Shown here: positions 22,831 to 33,859 of the stretch, one piece after another
How the letters are laid out: each line of letters begins with the position of its first letter
Position numbering within the stretch: position 1 is the first letter of the stretch
Assembly (NCBI GenBank): GCA_016648135.1
Contig: JADDOH010001555.1
Span: 310,001 to 374,000, forward strand
DNA length: 64,000 nt
DNA from: Agrypnia vestita
Lineage: Eukaryota > Arthropoda > Insecta > Trichoptera > Phryganeidae
Reading direction: 5' to 3'
Translations under genes and position numbers: made by a program
The notes under the pieces: model-generated
What the model saw: only the letters and a program-made list of their open reading frames with translations
Told to the model about the DNA's origin: nothing
Databases searched by the model: none

Positions 22831-23733
22831 GGGGGGGGTAAGGTTTTTAACTTTTTTTTTGCATTTTATTTTTAATTTTTTATATGAATGTATGACATCG
22901 CAAGAATATTGTGTCAAAATTTCAAGTCAATCGGAGCAAAATTGACGAAATTATGAACATTTGAGCGATACCCAGACTGATTTTCTATACCTGCTCGGGC
23001 AGCTAAGAGACGCGCTCACCTGAGGATTACCGGACGTGCTATTGTATTGGAAGAGTTTTGCGTAGACAAGGACAAAACGATGCTGATGATGAAAGCTCTT
23101 TGCTGTGTGAACATGGCATCGACGATTATGTGTAAGTGTAAAATAAGTGTTGAGTTTTATTTTGAATTTTACAGTGTGCAAAACGTTAAAGCGTTTTCCC
23201 CACATCTCACGTTTTCAAAGTCGGTGTCCATCATAACTTCAAAACTACTGCACCGATCTTTTTGAAATTTTGAACACTATTTCTGTACATAATTTTTACT
23301 TTTTTATTTTTACAAGACTTTTTTTCAAATATGTTATTAATTTTTATTTTTAAATAACAAATTATTCGATATTTTTCGCAATAAATCGCGTTTTTCCCTT
23401 CAAAGTGTTCCAAAAAATTGAAAAATTTAAATTTCAAAAAACCCTTCCAGCGTTACCTGGGAAAACCTATTATCTAACGAATGATTTTTTGATTTCAGAT
23501 GATCTAGCACCACGTTACGATGGACACCGCAATTCTCCTTTTTTCCGAAACACGTCCGAATAATTGCTGCCATTGCCTTATTTTTTAATATTTTGTCTTG
23601 AAAATTTTACACAATATTTTTCAAATGTCATACTTTAATGTACCATTGGTTTTAATAAAAAGGTTTTAACCGTTTTGTCACAAAAAATTCACAAAAATAT
23701 GCCTTTTTTTGTACGAATTAACCTTACCCCCCC
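22831..23733. mobile_element. 903-bp terminal-inverted-repeat element
   Basis: The ends are GGGGGGGGTAAGGTTTTTAA and, inverted, GGGGGGGTAAGGTTAATTCG. TTAA precedes the left end (22827-22830) and TTTA follows the right end (23734-23737), which may be a decayed TTAA duplication. The inside holds only short frames without domains. A piggyBac-type deletion derivative is one reading; the superfamily is not certain. Confidence 0.65.
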
Positions 23734-23739
23734 TTTAGT

Positions 23740-24070
23740 GTGCGTGTACACGGATGATGCATCCCGCTCGCGCGTCTCGGTGATTTGGCGGCAAACATTC
23801 GAAAGCCGCATTTCCCGCCGTTTGATGATCGTCACTCAACACCTGTAAACGGCCCGGCCGGGGCATAAATCAAAATGGTCGCTCGACAGAACAATGCGGC
23901 GGTCATATTAATTAAAGTCACTTTAAAGCCCGACAGATAGCATTCCGGGCGGTGGGCGGGGGGGGGGCATCGGTGAGTCAAGTGGACCGTGGAGCGGCAG
24001 ACTCGACGCACAGAGGTCGGCAGACGACTACCCCGGCTTAACCCTCGCGAGACGGTCACAAAAAACCGTA
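23740..24070. other. GC-rich island
   Basis: GC- and CpG-rich, with a G-run at 23958-23966, GGGGCATAAATCAAAATGG and CATATTAATTAAAGTCAC homeodomain-type words. Frames on both strands are compatible with composition alone. Candidate host regulatory DNA. Confidence 0.3.
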
Positions 24071-24099
24071 CCATTGTGCAGGGTTATTTGGTAAACATT

Positions 24100-24585
24100 A
24101 ATTACCTCGCGGGAATATATTCCTGCCTTGATTATGAGTCGAAAATGTTCAAGCTAGTTATGGAGATATGCAACATCAAAGTTCGCATTTTTTTTTATAC
24201 TTCTGACTTATTTTTTGTACAACGTTGGACTACCATTACAGTCACTTATATCGATTACGAAAAGTTCATTCGTTTCAATAAAAGTTAAGTAAAATGATAA
24301 AATCCCTGAAAAATTTCCAATTGGAATGTTTTCCAATTGGAATTCGAAGGTTTTTATTATTTTATTTGATTTGCATTAAAGGAAATGAATTTTTAATATT
24401 CGATATAAGTAACTATAATGACAGTCCGACGTTTTAGAAAAAATAAGTCAGAAATATTGAAAAAAAAATGCGATCTTTGATGTCGCATATCTCCATAACT
24501 TTTATTATAAATATTCAGGTCGTGATAGCTTGAACATTTTCGACTCAAAATGAAGGCAGGAATATTAATGTTTTCCAAAAAACCC
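24100..24585. repeat. R5 fold-back, about 180-bp arms
   Basis: The arms share CCTGCCTT, GAGTCGAAAATGTTCAAGCT, TTATGGAGATATGC and TTCTGACTTATTTTTT in opposite orientation around a centre with two TTCCAATTGGAAT words. The copy at 1-165 matches the right arm. Non-coding. Confidence 0.65.
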
Positions 24586-24672
24586 TGTTTATATTATACG
24601 TTTATTAAAAAATTAGACATTTTATATATTATATATTTTATACAAAGCGTATATTTCACTGAACAGCAAATC

Positions 24673-24745
24673 TCGACATTTCGCTGAAGTCTTATCCAGC
24701 GTCATCAGGAGAGGGTCCTATCACCGCGGATGTGGAGGCCGAAAT
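24673..24745 (-). ncRNA. Hammerhead-like motif, class A
   Basis: On the minus strand CTGATGA (24702-24708) is intact, then C, then stem II GCTGGA with TTCAGC, then GAAA and TGTC. Stem III is shortened to A-TG-T. The upstream CCTCCACATCCGCGG word matches the class A copies at 48.2 and 48.7 kb. It is the best preserved part of an otherwise decayed PLE terminus. Confidence 0.6.
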
Positions 24746-24889
24746 AATTATTTCTTCCCTTCATTTTTTTTTATTTTTTATTGTTGCCGTTTGATTTTTA
24801 CCTCTTGCAAAACTGTATTTACAGTTTAAACGGAAGGATTTGATTACAGTATATGTACATTTCCTTAATTAATTGTCCTTAAATTAAAA

Positions 24890-25120
24890 TATAGTTTTTT
24901 CTATATTTTTTTCTCCCGTTACATTTTTTATTCTATCCGGTAGTTTGTTGAATTGATTTGGTATAACGCGTTCAATTTTGTCTCCGTAATAATTGTTTGT
25001 TTTTTATTTCTAGTTTCTTATTCGTTATTTGTCTTATATTTTCATGTTGTGCTAGTTTTTTAAATCTCTCATTCTCGTATTCTTCCAGTGTCAGCTTATA
25101 ATAAAATTGTTTTTGAATCA
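24890..25120 (-). pseudogene. Unidentified protein-coding relic upstream of a ribozyme
   Basis: A minus-strand frame of about 45 codons reads like real protein (EEYENERFKKLAQHENIRQI, then KKLEIKNKQLLRRQN) before a stop. Position, just before a class A ribozyme, is where a PLE protein would end (compare 48306-48640), but I do not recognise the GIY-YIG signature here. It may be a diverged PLE or a different element. Confidence 0.3.
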
Positions 25121-25485
25121 GTAAGATTTTACACATTTTGAATAGGTTTTCCTGTTGGTAATTTAACCCATTAATATGTCGAACGACCGTAATAATAACC
25201 TTAAATCTTTAATCAAAAATATGCGTATTGAAAGCAAGGTCAAGATATACAAGACAAGCGTGCAACCTATCATAACAGACGCGAGCTGACCTTATCTATA
25301 TAGGTCTTTCTAGGTATCTTATCCTACCTTATCTATATAGGTATGTGTAAGCCGTGCGTACGACGCACATTGTTTCATTGTGTTGCTGCTTATACCCGTA
25401 GACACCAACACCACAAAATAAAGTGCATCATAGGTACGGCTCACACATACTGATTCGATTGTAGATTGATTGAGTAGACTTAAAA
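25121..25485. other. Spacer with PLE-terminus scrap
   Basis: ACGACCGTAATAATAA at 25180 recurs at 59300 next to a decayed class A ribozyme. TATCTATATAGGT occurs twice (near 25290 and 25329). No gene. Confidence 0.4.
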
Positions 25486-25625
25486 GGAGATTCTGGAGGG
25501 ATCACGTAGCCAATACGGACAATGACAGATTCCAAAAGATGGAGGGACAGCTGGACCCCATCATCCCGGGAGGCGTAGTTTTCTGTCCCACAGATCGACA
25601 GATCAAATGAAAGAAAAAGAAGAAT
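25486..25625 (+). pseudogene. LINE 3' relic
   Basis: Words GGATCACGTAGCCA, AGATGGAGGGA, CAGCTGGACC and GGAGGCGTAGTTTTCTGT match 2140-2290 in the same order, and it ends in an AAGAAAAAGAAGAA tail. It is a short, 5'-truncated copy of the same LINE. Confidence 0.65.
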
Positions 25626-26820
25626 TTTCTATACTATTTATGTGTATAGCCGACTGTCGTTCGACCGTATAAATATATATCACCTGGACAAATTATACAA
25701 TATTGGATCTTTGGAGACGAGGACCTTTACATGACTCATGATACACAGCGTTGACCTTGAAACTCACAAAATCCACACTTACGTGGTGATAGCGTGTCTC
25801 GTATAAATAACTTACTTAAATGATATAATTGAAATTGTTGTTTAGTGATTTGATTTTGTTTTATTTTAACTTATTTCATCATTTTTGTTTCTGCTTTCTG
25901 TTACTTTCCTTTGCCATATTTAATTATATCTTATTTTATGTACCTATATCTCAATAAATTTTAATTTCTCTTTTCATTTTCACCCAAGAGTTTTGTGTGG
26001 ACACTGGACACCCCGCTACGCCGCATATGTGCCCCAACACCGTCCGCAGCGTGGCGAGGTCGACCCCTAAGCATTAAAATAAAGCCAATCAGGATGACGA
26101 AAGTATAGGGCCGATATGGAAGCTACTGCTTATAGAACAACCCCGAGTCTGTCAAAAATATTGAAGAAAAAACACTAACTTTGATGTCGCTTATTTCCGT
26201 AAAATTGCATATCCGCAACTATTGCACGCAGAGTATTAAGAATATTTTCTATTCAAAATTGCATTAAGAAGACTCCCTCGAAGTATTTCTTGTAATTACG
26301 AGATCTACCTTGTACAAGTTATATTTAAAGTTTTTCACAAAATGCCATTTAAAATTTAACTATCATAATAATAAAACTATTGCATAATCGTAATATGTTT
26401 GTGTTAGCATGTAAACAGCTGACATTTTTTCCCACTCAAATATTTTACGCATTTTGTCTGGTGAAATCAAATGTGGTCAACATTAGCTGGCGAAAGCGCA
26501 GGGTTAAACAGAAAAGGAATATTCTTGAGGAAAGATTTATGAACTTGGCTTAGGTCGAAGTAAAACGCGCTTTAGTTCGCGATGTTTAATCCAATCTCCA
26601 AAACAAACTGGGCGTTCTGCATTGTCAAGAATGGACGGACACTTCAAAGGAAATATTAATACACCATATTTACCGGGTACAAGTCGCGCAATAATAAAGC
26701 AAGGTGAGACTTAAGCGGTCGTTATTTCAGTCGCTGGGCACTTTGAGTTTGGTTGATCCGTGGGTGATATTTTTTCCCAGGTGGACTCAATGGGTAAAAA
26801 TTATTTATTTATTATTCTTA
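25626..26820. other. Spacer without recognised genes
   Basis: An R5 scrap (TATTGAAGAAAAAACAC, CTTTGATGTCGC) lies near 26158-26200. No open frame of note. Confidence 0.4.
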
Positions 26821-26992
26821 TGAGATGTTTAAGAAGCAATAATTATTCCGAACTTACCAACCACCTATTGGATATAGATCATTCTTTTGATATTAATAAG
26901 GATTTACAAATTATTCCGAACTTGCTAACCATCTTTTGAATATGGATCATTCTTTTGATATTAATAAGGGTTAACAAATAAAGTTATATTTT
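26821..26992 (+). pseudogene. PLE endonuclease fragment, tandemly duplicated
   Basis: Two copies, about 75 bp apart, of a stretch reading NYSELTNHLLDIDHSFDIN-like protein match the end of the GIY-YIG domain at 28755-28830. The duplication is confined to this piece. It lies just outside the ribozyme at 27084 and in opposite orientation to the adjacent PLE copy. Confidence 0.6.
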
Positions 26993-27060
26993 CTTCTTCA
27001 AATGTAGCAAATTTATTTTGTGGTAACATAATTATAATTGATATAAATTAACTTTGTTAA

Positions 27061-27119
27061 AACCACTTATTTATTGAAAAAATTCAACGTGTTTCGAAGC
27101 CAATGGCTTCTTCATCAGG
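27061..27119 (-). ncRNA. Hammerhead-like motif, class B, core intact
   Basis: Minus strand: CTGATGA (27112-27118), A, stem II GAAGCC-ATT-GGCTTC with six perfect pairs, GAA, then ACACGTT. Stem III is one change away from the palindromic ACATGT. Downstream follow the hairpin TTGAATTTTTTCAA and AAGTGGT. It lies about 50 bp beyond the shared arm of the minus-strand PLE, as expected for a PLE terminal repeat. Confidence 0.7.
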
Positions 27120-27170
27120 ATAACAAAAATAATATTTAAAAATCGAAGTATGGATCAAAATATTAAAAAA

Positions 27171-27905
27171 TTTTGTATGGAAAATGATAATATAAAGTAC
27201 CTAATTAACATGAAAATAAATTTAAAAGATAACTATTTGCAAAAAGGACCTGATTATTCATAATATTCAATTTACTATTTACACTCTTTCTTATTTCCAA
27301 AATTTCTAATTTATCAAATTGTGATTCTGTATAATTTGTATGTAAAATTTGTAAACCCTTATTAATATCAAAAGCCAAAAGATGGTTAGAAAATTCAGAA
27401 TAATTATTACTATTTAAGTGTTCTTAAGTGTTCCTTAACTCTAATTTCAAACTTTCTACACCTTTTTCCTATATAAAAATAATCACAATCATTACAAATT
27501 AATTTATAAACACCCGATTTTTTTTTAAATTATCCCTATCTTTATTATTTAATATGTATTTTTTAATTTATTATTAGTATAAAAAGCTGGTTGATTAACG
27601 TTTGAAATATTTTTAACTATTGAATTAGAAATTTCATTATTCATAAATATAATTTTCCTCCGATGTTTATCAGAATCAAAAATTGAAGGGTAAACAAAAG
27701 ATTTTAAAATTTTTTTCTTGTACTTTTTATTTAACATAATATCAATTAATTTTTTATCATAAACATTATTAAACACGATCTGTTTAATAATTTTTAATTC
27801 AATATTAAAATTATCAACAGATAATGGAATATTAATAAATCTATTTAACATTGAAAGAAAAGTTGACAATTTTTGAGAATATGGATGGTTAGAAGAATTG
27901 TGTAT
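27171..27905 (-). pseudogene. Penelope-like retroelement, C-terminal RT and GIY-YIG relic
   Basis: Minus-strand protein begins within the reverse-transcriptase tail (NHPYSQKLSTFLSMLNRF, IPLSVDNFNIELKIIKQI). It continues through QPAFYTNNK into a GIY-YIG endonuclease with GVYKLICNDCDYFYIGK, an FEIRVKEH arginine helix and LEILEIRK with the conserved glutamate. Frames shift near 27540 and a stop falls after the EN arginine helix. It is truncated at its 5' side at 27905, losing the YVDD catalytic part. It is an inverted partner of 28266-29010. Confidence 0.82.
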
Positions 27906-27999
27906 TATTTTCTCTTAATTATTTAAAAATATATTAAAAAATTATGTTCACTTAATTATTTAAAAATATATCAGCCAATAAAGGACTTTTCATTTTATT
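27906..27999. repeat. Centre of the PLE inverted pair
   Basis: The word CTTAATTATTTAAAAATATA occurs twice, 37-38 bp apart, at the junction between the head-to-head copies. It is a short tandem duplication at the rearrangement point. Confidence 0.5.
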
Positions 28000-29010
28000 T
28001 TATTTAATTTTTAATAGTTCTGCTTTATTATTAAAATATGTATTTTTTTGGAAAAGATATGTTGATGACATTTTATGTATATGGACTGGTACTGAAAGAC
28101 AACTAAAAATTTTTCTTAATTTCTTAAATAAACTACATAAAAAGATTCAATTTACCATAGAAATACAAAATTCTAGCATAAATTTTTTGGATTTGAATAT
28201 TTCAATTGTTAATAATAAAATTGATTTTAACATATTTCGTAAAGATACATATACAGATATAGTTATACACAATTCTTCTAACCATCCATATTCTAAAAAA
28301 ATTGACAACTTTTCATTCAATGTTAAATAGATTAATTAATATTCCATTATCTGTTGATAATTTTAATATTGAATTAAAAATTATTAAACAGATCGCGTTT
28401 AATAATGGTTATGATAAAAAATTAATTGATATTATGTTAAATAAAAAGTACAAGACAAAAATTTTAAAATCTTTTGTTTACCCTTCAATTTTTGATTCTG
28501 ATAAACATTGGAGGAAAATTATATTTATAAATAATGAAATTTCTAATTCAATAGTTAAAAATATTTCAAATGTTATTCAACCAGCTTTTTATACTAATAA
28601 TAAATTTAAAAAATACATTTTAAATAATAAAGATAAGGATATTTTTTTTTAAAAATCGGGTGTTTATAAATTAATTTGTAATGATTGTGATTATTTTTAT
28701 ATAGGAAAAACGTGAGGAAATTTTGAAATTAGAGTTTAGGAACACTTAAGGTGTTTAAATAGTAATAATTATTCTGAATTTTCTAACCATCTTTCGGCTA
28801 TGGATCATTCTTTTGATATTAATAAGGGTTTACAAATTTTACATACAAATTATACAGAATCACAATTTGGTAAATTAGAAATTTTGGAAATAAGAAAGAG
28901 TGTAAATAGTAAATTGAATATTATAAATAATCAGGTTCTTTTTGCACATAGTTATCTTTTAAATTTATTTTCATGTTAATTAGGTACTTTATATTATCAT
29001 TTTCCATATA
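28000..29010 (+). pseudogene. Penelope-like retroelement with RT YVDD and GIY-YIG
   Basis: The reverse-transcriptase motif WKRYVDDILCIWTG (YVDD at 28058-28069) is followed by SSINFLDLNISIVNNK and IFRKDTYTDIVIHNSSNHP, the usual order in Penelope-like RTs. An extra A in an A-run near 28295-28301 shifts the frame; protein then continues through QPAFYTNNKFKKYI and, after one stop, GVYKLICNDCDYFYIGKT. A further stop follows in the endonuclease, which ends KLEILEIRKSVNSKLNI. RT fingers and the N-terminus are missing. PLEs insert with a GIY-YIG endonuclease and carry hammerhead ribozymes in their terminal repeats. The mariner splits its 3' end. Confidence 0.85.
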
Positions 29011-30296
29011 TTAGGTCCTTACATATGAAATTGGCGTTTTGCCGTACTGGCAAATTTGATCTCAAATATCTTCTCTTTGGTTAGGAATTCCAAATCCAAA
29101 TTTATACAGCTATTTACTCATGTATTTGCGTTTTGAAAATTATAATTCATTTGTTTTTTCCTCAATTGTTTTTTTCTTTGCGTCACTCAGTTTACAAAAT
29201 GAAAAACTTGAAATATCGCGTTATTTACGAGTACGAGTTCCACCGTGGCACCAGTGCTGCAGAAACGGCTCGAAGGATTAATGATGTGTATGGCGACGGT
29301 GCCGCAAAAGAAAACACAGTGCGTTTTTGGTTCCAACGTTTTCGTTCTGGAAATTTCGACCTGCAGAACAAGCCCCGTGGACGGCCGGAGACCAAAGTTG
29401 ATAATGAACAATTGAAGGCTATTGTGGAAGCGGATCCGTCGCAAACCACATAAGAGTTAGCTGCAGGCTGCGGTGTTAGTGATAAAACTGTTTTAATCCA
29501 CTTGAAGCAAATTGGTAAGGTGAAAAAGCTTGAAAGGTGGGTACCTCACGAATTGAGTGAAGCAAATCAACAAACACGCGTTGACTGCTGCGTTGCATTA
29601 CTCAACCGGCACAATAATGAAGGGATTTTAAATCGAATCATTACCTGTGATGTAAAGTGGATCCTGTACGATAATCGGAAGCGCTCATCGCAATGGCTGA
29701 ACCCTGCCGAACCAGCCAAACCATGCCCCAAGCGAAAATTGACTCCAAAAAAGTTACTTGTGAGCGTTTGGTGGACTAGTGCTGGTGTCGTTCACTACAG
29801 ATTTCTTAAATCTGGCCAGACGATTACGGCAGATGTCTATTGTCAGCAACTGCAAACCATGATGGAAAAGCTAGCTGCTAAACAACCGAGGCTGGTTAAT
29901 CGCTCTAGGCCACTGCTGCTTCATGATAACGCTAGACCACACACTGCACAACAGACGGCTACCAAATTAGAGGAGCTTCAATTGGAATGTCTAAGACATC
30001 CACCGTACTCTCCGGACCTTGCCCCAACAGATTACCATTTTTTTCGAAATTTGGATAACTTCTTGCAAAGGAAAAAATTCAACTCCGATGGGGCAGTCCA
30101 AACCGCCTTCAAAGATTTTATTTATTCCCGTCCGAATGGTTTTTTTAGTAAAGGGATCGATGAACTACCTATGAGATGGCAAAAGTGCATAGATAGCAAT
30201 GGTACATACTTTGATTAAATAAATATATTATAATAAAAAAAAATCGGCTTTATGTTCCTCCCATACTAAACGCCAATTTCATATGTAAGGACCTAA
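29011..30296 (+). mobile_element. mariner element, 1286 bp
   Basis: The first 29 bp (TTAGGTCCTTACATATG...) and the last 29 bp are perfect inverted repeats. TA flanks both sides (29009-29010 and 30297-30298), the Tc1/mariner target duplication. The single gene inside has one stop codon. It is inserted in the 3' part of the plus-strand PLE, so it is younger than that element. Perfect ends and an almost clean frame indicate a recent insertion. Confidence 0.95.
29199..30218 (+). pseudogene. mariner transposase, single nonsense codon
   Basis: From ATG 29199 to TAA 30216-30218 the frame has 339 codons, close to the usual 345 or so. The N-terminal helix-turn-helix region reads WFQRFRSGNFDLQNKPRGRP. 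A TAA at 29451-29453 (codon 85) breaks it. After that come the linker WVPHELSE, D151 (TCDVKW), D243 (HDNARPH) and D278 (YSPDLAPTDYHFF). The spacing of 34 residues between the last two makes it DD34D, a true mariner. The usual GDEKW motif reads CDVKW; the aspartate is kept but the neighbouring glutamate is not. Apart from the stop I see no frameshift, so the copy died recently. Confidence 0.92.
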
Positions 30297-30298
30297 TA

Positions 30299-30490
30299 TT
30301 TCTTTTTTCATGTTAATACTGATACCTTTTCTTTTTCTCTCTTCTCTTTTATATGATTTTCTTTTTTCTCTTCTCTTTTATGTGATAATTTAATGTTTGT
30401 ACCTATTCATATATGGAATGTGTGGGATTGCACGAACCTCCCCACATTCTGGAATAAAGTTATTTTTATTTATTTATTTATTTATTGTAA
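30299..30490 (+). repeat. PLE remnant flank and a retroelement 3' end
   Basis: Immediately after the mariner, CATGTTAATACTGATACC loosely continues the PLE sequence. From about 30393 an ATGGAATGTGTGGG / CCCACATTCTGG hairpin, AATAAAG and a TTTAT repeat tail look like the 3' end of a non-LTR element or transcript. Confidence 0.4.
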
Positions 30491-30773
30491 GCGACTAATA
30501 GATGTATGGAGCAGATATTATTCAAACGCATTAATCTTTTACTTTGTAATAACATGTAATAACTTCTTCATGCATTGTAAGCTTCAGTTCGAATTAATAA
30601 AAAATAAAACAATAAAAAATATTAAATTTATAATTAAAACGCTTGAGCTTTTAGTATATGCTCATCATATTCAACACATATTGGAATTATGTGTTGACCT
30701 TAGAACCCGCGCATCTGTCGTAAACTTGTTAATCTAGATTGATTATTTATTGATCTAGATGATTGATAACGCC

Positions 30774-31237
30774 TGGTACAACCGAGAAGCGACGAGAAAC
30801 CTCTCTTAACAACTAGAATAATCTAAGAAGTTGAGTTGAACCAGCGTTTGCAGGTATAAACAGCATCGTCGTATTTTAACAGTTCAGTCGGTGCAAACTC
30901 GGCCGCGAGCCATAAGGCGAGGCTAGGATGGTCAGTTGTGAAATAATCGAAGCGACAAACAAAGCGAAATAATCGAGCGGAGTACCAAAATGGCAAAATA
31001 AACCAGAACGACTTGTATGTGCGTGAATTGAATATTCTATGAGCGATAAATATGTGTTACCCAGCGATAATAATGATTTTTTATACGAGTGATCTATTGC
31101 GAAATAGTGTAGATTAAGGAGTTGTTTTAAGTGTAATTCATGTTAAGTGATACGTTGTACATTGAATAATTAATTAATAAATCGCTTATTTATTTCCAGT
31201 GTTTTCATTGGTCTTCCCGCCGCCACGACACGTGCCA
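30774..31237 (+). mobile_element. LTR-like block with TATA and TCAGT initiator
   Basis: It begins TGGTACAACC and ends ACGTGCCA, roughly inverted. A TATA box (GGTATAAACAG, about 30852) lies 32 bp before TTCAGTCGG, the arthropod initiator spacing. Downstream come CAAAATAAACC and AATAAATCGC signals and a CCACGACACGTG end shared with 18231-18835. No target duplication was found. Most likely an LTR; a cellular promoter and 5' exon is less likely but not excluded. Confidence 0.4.
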
Positions 31238-31907
31238 TTATTATCCGATAAAAATCTATGACTGCTATAACTGCGATAATGCTTATATAAACTGAAATAA
31301 AGCAAAATCTTATCACAGACGTAAACCATTCTGAATGCTTTACATTTATGCAGCAGGGTGGCGCAAATATCTCTTTTGCAATATCTGGCTCCAGATAGCG
31401 GTGACAGGGTGGTTAAAATACAACTTCCCCCTTCCGCCTGTAAATAAAAATATCATGTAAGGATGTCGTATATTCCGTATGAAAGGGTAGTATTTTATTG
31501 CCTGGGGGACCGAGTGTAGAGTGCTTGTCTATTTATCGGGGGTGGGGGGCTCTGGCCTGCATCGTCAGGCTGCTTGTGACGTCATGCATAGCGTTGTTTA
31601 TCCAAACGCTATAAAATATAATATAGTATAATAATCTGCAAACGAAAGAACGAACCCAGCAAGCATATAGTTGCAGGGAAATACAGGGTCTTCATTCTCT
31701 CACAGTTTCGATTCCTGCTTGAGAAAATACTAATTATATAATAATAAGTAATTTATCCATCTTATGAGTTGATGGATATGGCAATAGTTGAAAAAGAAAT
31801 GCTGGAACTATTTCCATCATTAGAAATAATAAAAACAGATAAAGTGCTCCACTCAGTAGAGAAAAGCCTAAAAAGTGGTTACATATTACTCTACATCGTG
31901 AAATTAT

Positions 31908-32345
31908 TGTAACGAGATAGAAGAATCAGAAATCAACGATTTTATAGCTCTCTACACCTTTTACACTTAATTGGAAGATACTAGAAGGTTATCCACGAAT
32001 CTCGAGACGACTGGACTAATATTATAAATTCTCGAAACGTCACGAAAGACATTTTTCTATGAAAGGTCGGCTGGCCGGTCGCTGTTCATTCAGTCTTAGA
32101 TTAACGTTCAACCAATGTGATATTAGCAACGGAGCGAGCGCAGTGTGACCAGCGCGATTATTCCAGCGACAGTAAATAAATGAAGTTTCTATCATGGATG
32201 AGGAGGTTTTTATATGCGAATATTGAACGGAAGTTTTTAGAAAGTGATCGAAGAATAAATGAATAAAAACACAGTGATTTTTATTTATTTAATATTGAAA
32301 TAGATTTTCATAATTTTAGCGGTCACTTAGCGTAAGGCATCCGGG
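31908..32345 (+). mobile_element. LTR-like block, diverged relative
   Basis: It begins TGTAACGAGATAG, has a CATTCAGTCTTAG initiator-like word near 32091, then GAGCGAGCGCAGTG, CAGTAAATAAATG and GAATAAATG. The order resembles 18231 and 30774, but similarity is weak and the ends are unclear. Confidence 0.3.
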
Positions 32346-33355
32346 TAGTTATTTTACCTTGGTCTGTGTGCGAAATTTTTTAGCATCAAATCAGTGGTAA
32401 ACGTCGTTTCTCCAGAATAGATAGATAATCTAAACAGATGATACTCACATCTTGATTTAAATATTCATAAAATTTATTGCTTTTACAAATGAAAAAGTTG
32501 ATGGTTAAATGCAGAATAAAAAAGTATTAATTTTTATTATATATTTACACCGATATTACATATGCGTGTTAAACTACCAGCAAAAGAAAATTTTCCAAAA
32601 CTTGGAAACCAAAAAATATGTTGAGATTCAAAAATGAGAATATTAGATTTTAGAAATTTTAAAAAAATAGGATATATCAACATGCATAAATTAATATTAA
32701 TAGCTGAGCCTAGCAGCAAGATGTGCATTTCAAAGTATAGTATCATAAATGAAACGATTTTATGCATTTTAAAGCAAAAGTTCTCCCCATGATCAATACT
32801 AGTTATATCGTTTTTATATCGTTTCACTTTAACAATAGTTAAACGCTACACACCAGATGTTTTTATTTATAGGGTTGTGTGTGAATTTAGAATTGCAAAC
32901 AGAGCCAGTTATTCAAAACCGTGACGCGGTCAGCGAGACCGGTCCCCGAGGCACAAAGTGTAAAGTCGATCTAGAATATTATTTTCCGTGGCGTTTTCGT
33001 CCATTTGCAAAGCGGAATTTTTTTTCCTCGTGAGGAAAAAACATTTTTTACTGTCGCATGTGGCGCGCCGCCGGGAAAAATTATTCTATGAATACGTAAG
33101 CGAAGCATTTCGTTATTTTAGGATTCACAATATCAAAACATCAATATGCAAATCATACAAAAATTTTGCAATTTTTCTCTCAAAAACCGAGCCTTTTGTC
33201 GAAAAGCTCTTTCGCGTTTTTCAAAACAAAAGCCAGGAGCATTTCTGAAATTCCAATGACAACAATATGTAAACTATCGTATTCTATTTAAAATCTAATG
33301 TTCTAGACCAGCGACTCACAAACTGTGGGTCTTGACACAATGATGGAATTTTTTT
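32346..33355. other. Spacer with one GC-richer patch
   Basis: No gene seen. A patch at about 32915-33080 (GACGCGGTCAGCGAGACCGG, GCGCGCCGCCGGG) differs in composition. Frames on both strands lack domains. Confidence 0.35.
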
Positions 33356-33688
33356 TACTCCCTTTATCTCTCGTGGCGTCTGCTTGCTTGTTTCCTTGAC
33401 GAAAAAACTTTGGATCGATTTTTAACCGTTTTCCCGTGATCCAATCGAGCTGAAACTTTGCAAGCAGACTCGTGGCGACGATCAAGAAGATCTATCAAAT
33501 TTTCGTTAAAAAAATTAATAAATTTTTGGATTTTTCAAATTTTTAATGGTAATTTAACAACTTACTAAGTTGTATGAAAATATTTCAACGTGTCTGGTAG
33601 ACACGGAACCTGATTACAGTATAATTTTGGATTTTTGGAATTTTTTTATTACTGGGAAAATAAAAATATAAATGGAAAAGGGAGTATA
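33356..33688 (-). repeat. R1 copy with visible inverted ends
   Basis: TACTCCCTTT at the left and AAAGGGAGTA at the right bracket the R1 sequence in reverse orientation. The inner CAACTTACTAAGTTG palindrome matches 3355-3366. At about 333 bp with 10-bp inverted ends this fits a MITE. Confidence 0.7.
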
Positions 33689-33859
33689 ATAAAAACTTGG
33701 TTTTTATGGATTACTTTTTTGTATCTATATATTTTTTCTCCAATAAAGCTATTGTCACGAGTTCGTCGCTTTAGGATTTAAATAAAATACATAATATAAT
33801 AAACTTTATTTAAAAATAGTTTACAACACTTTTACATATGTATTTATTTAAGAATTTAC

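Noticed and set aside
29187..29449. Two antisense open frames within the mariner
   Set aside because: They lie opposite the transposase frame and have no domain of their own.
32025..32050. CTCGAAACGTC word as the 3' half of a ribozyme
   Set aside because: No matching stem II or CTGATGA upstream; it sits in an LTR-like block.
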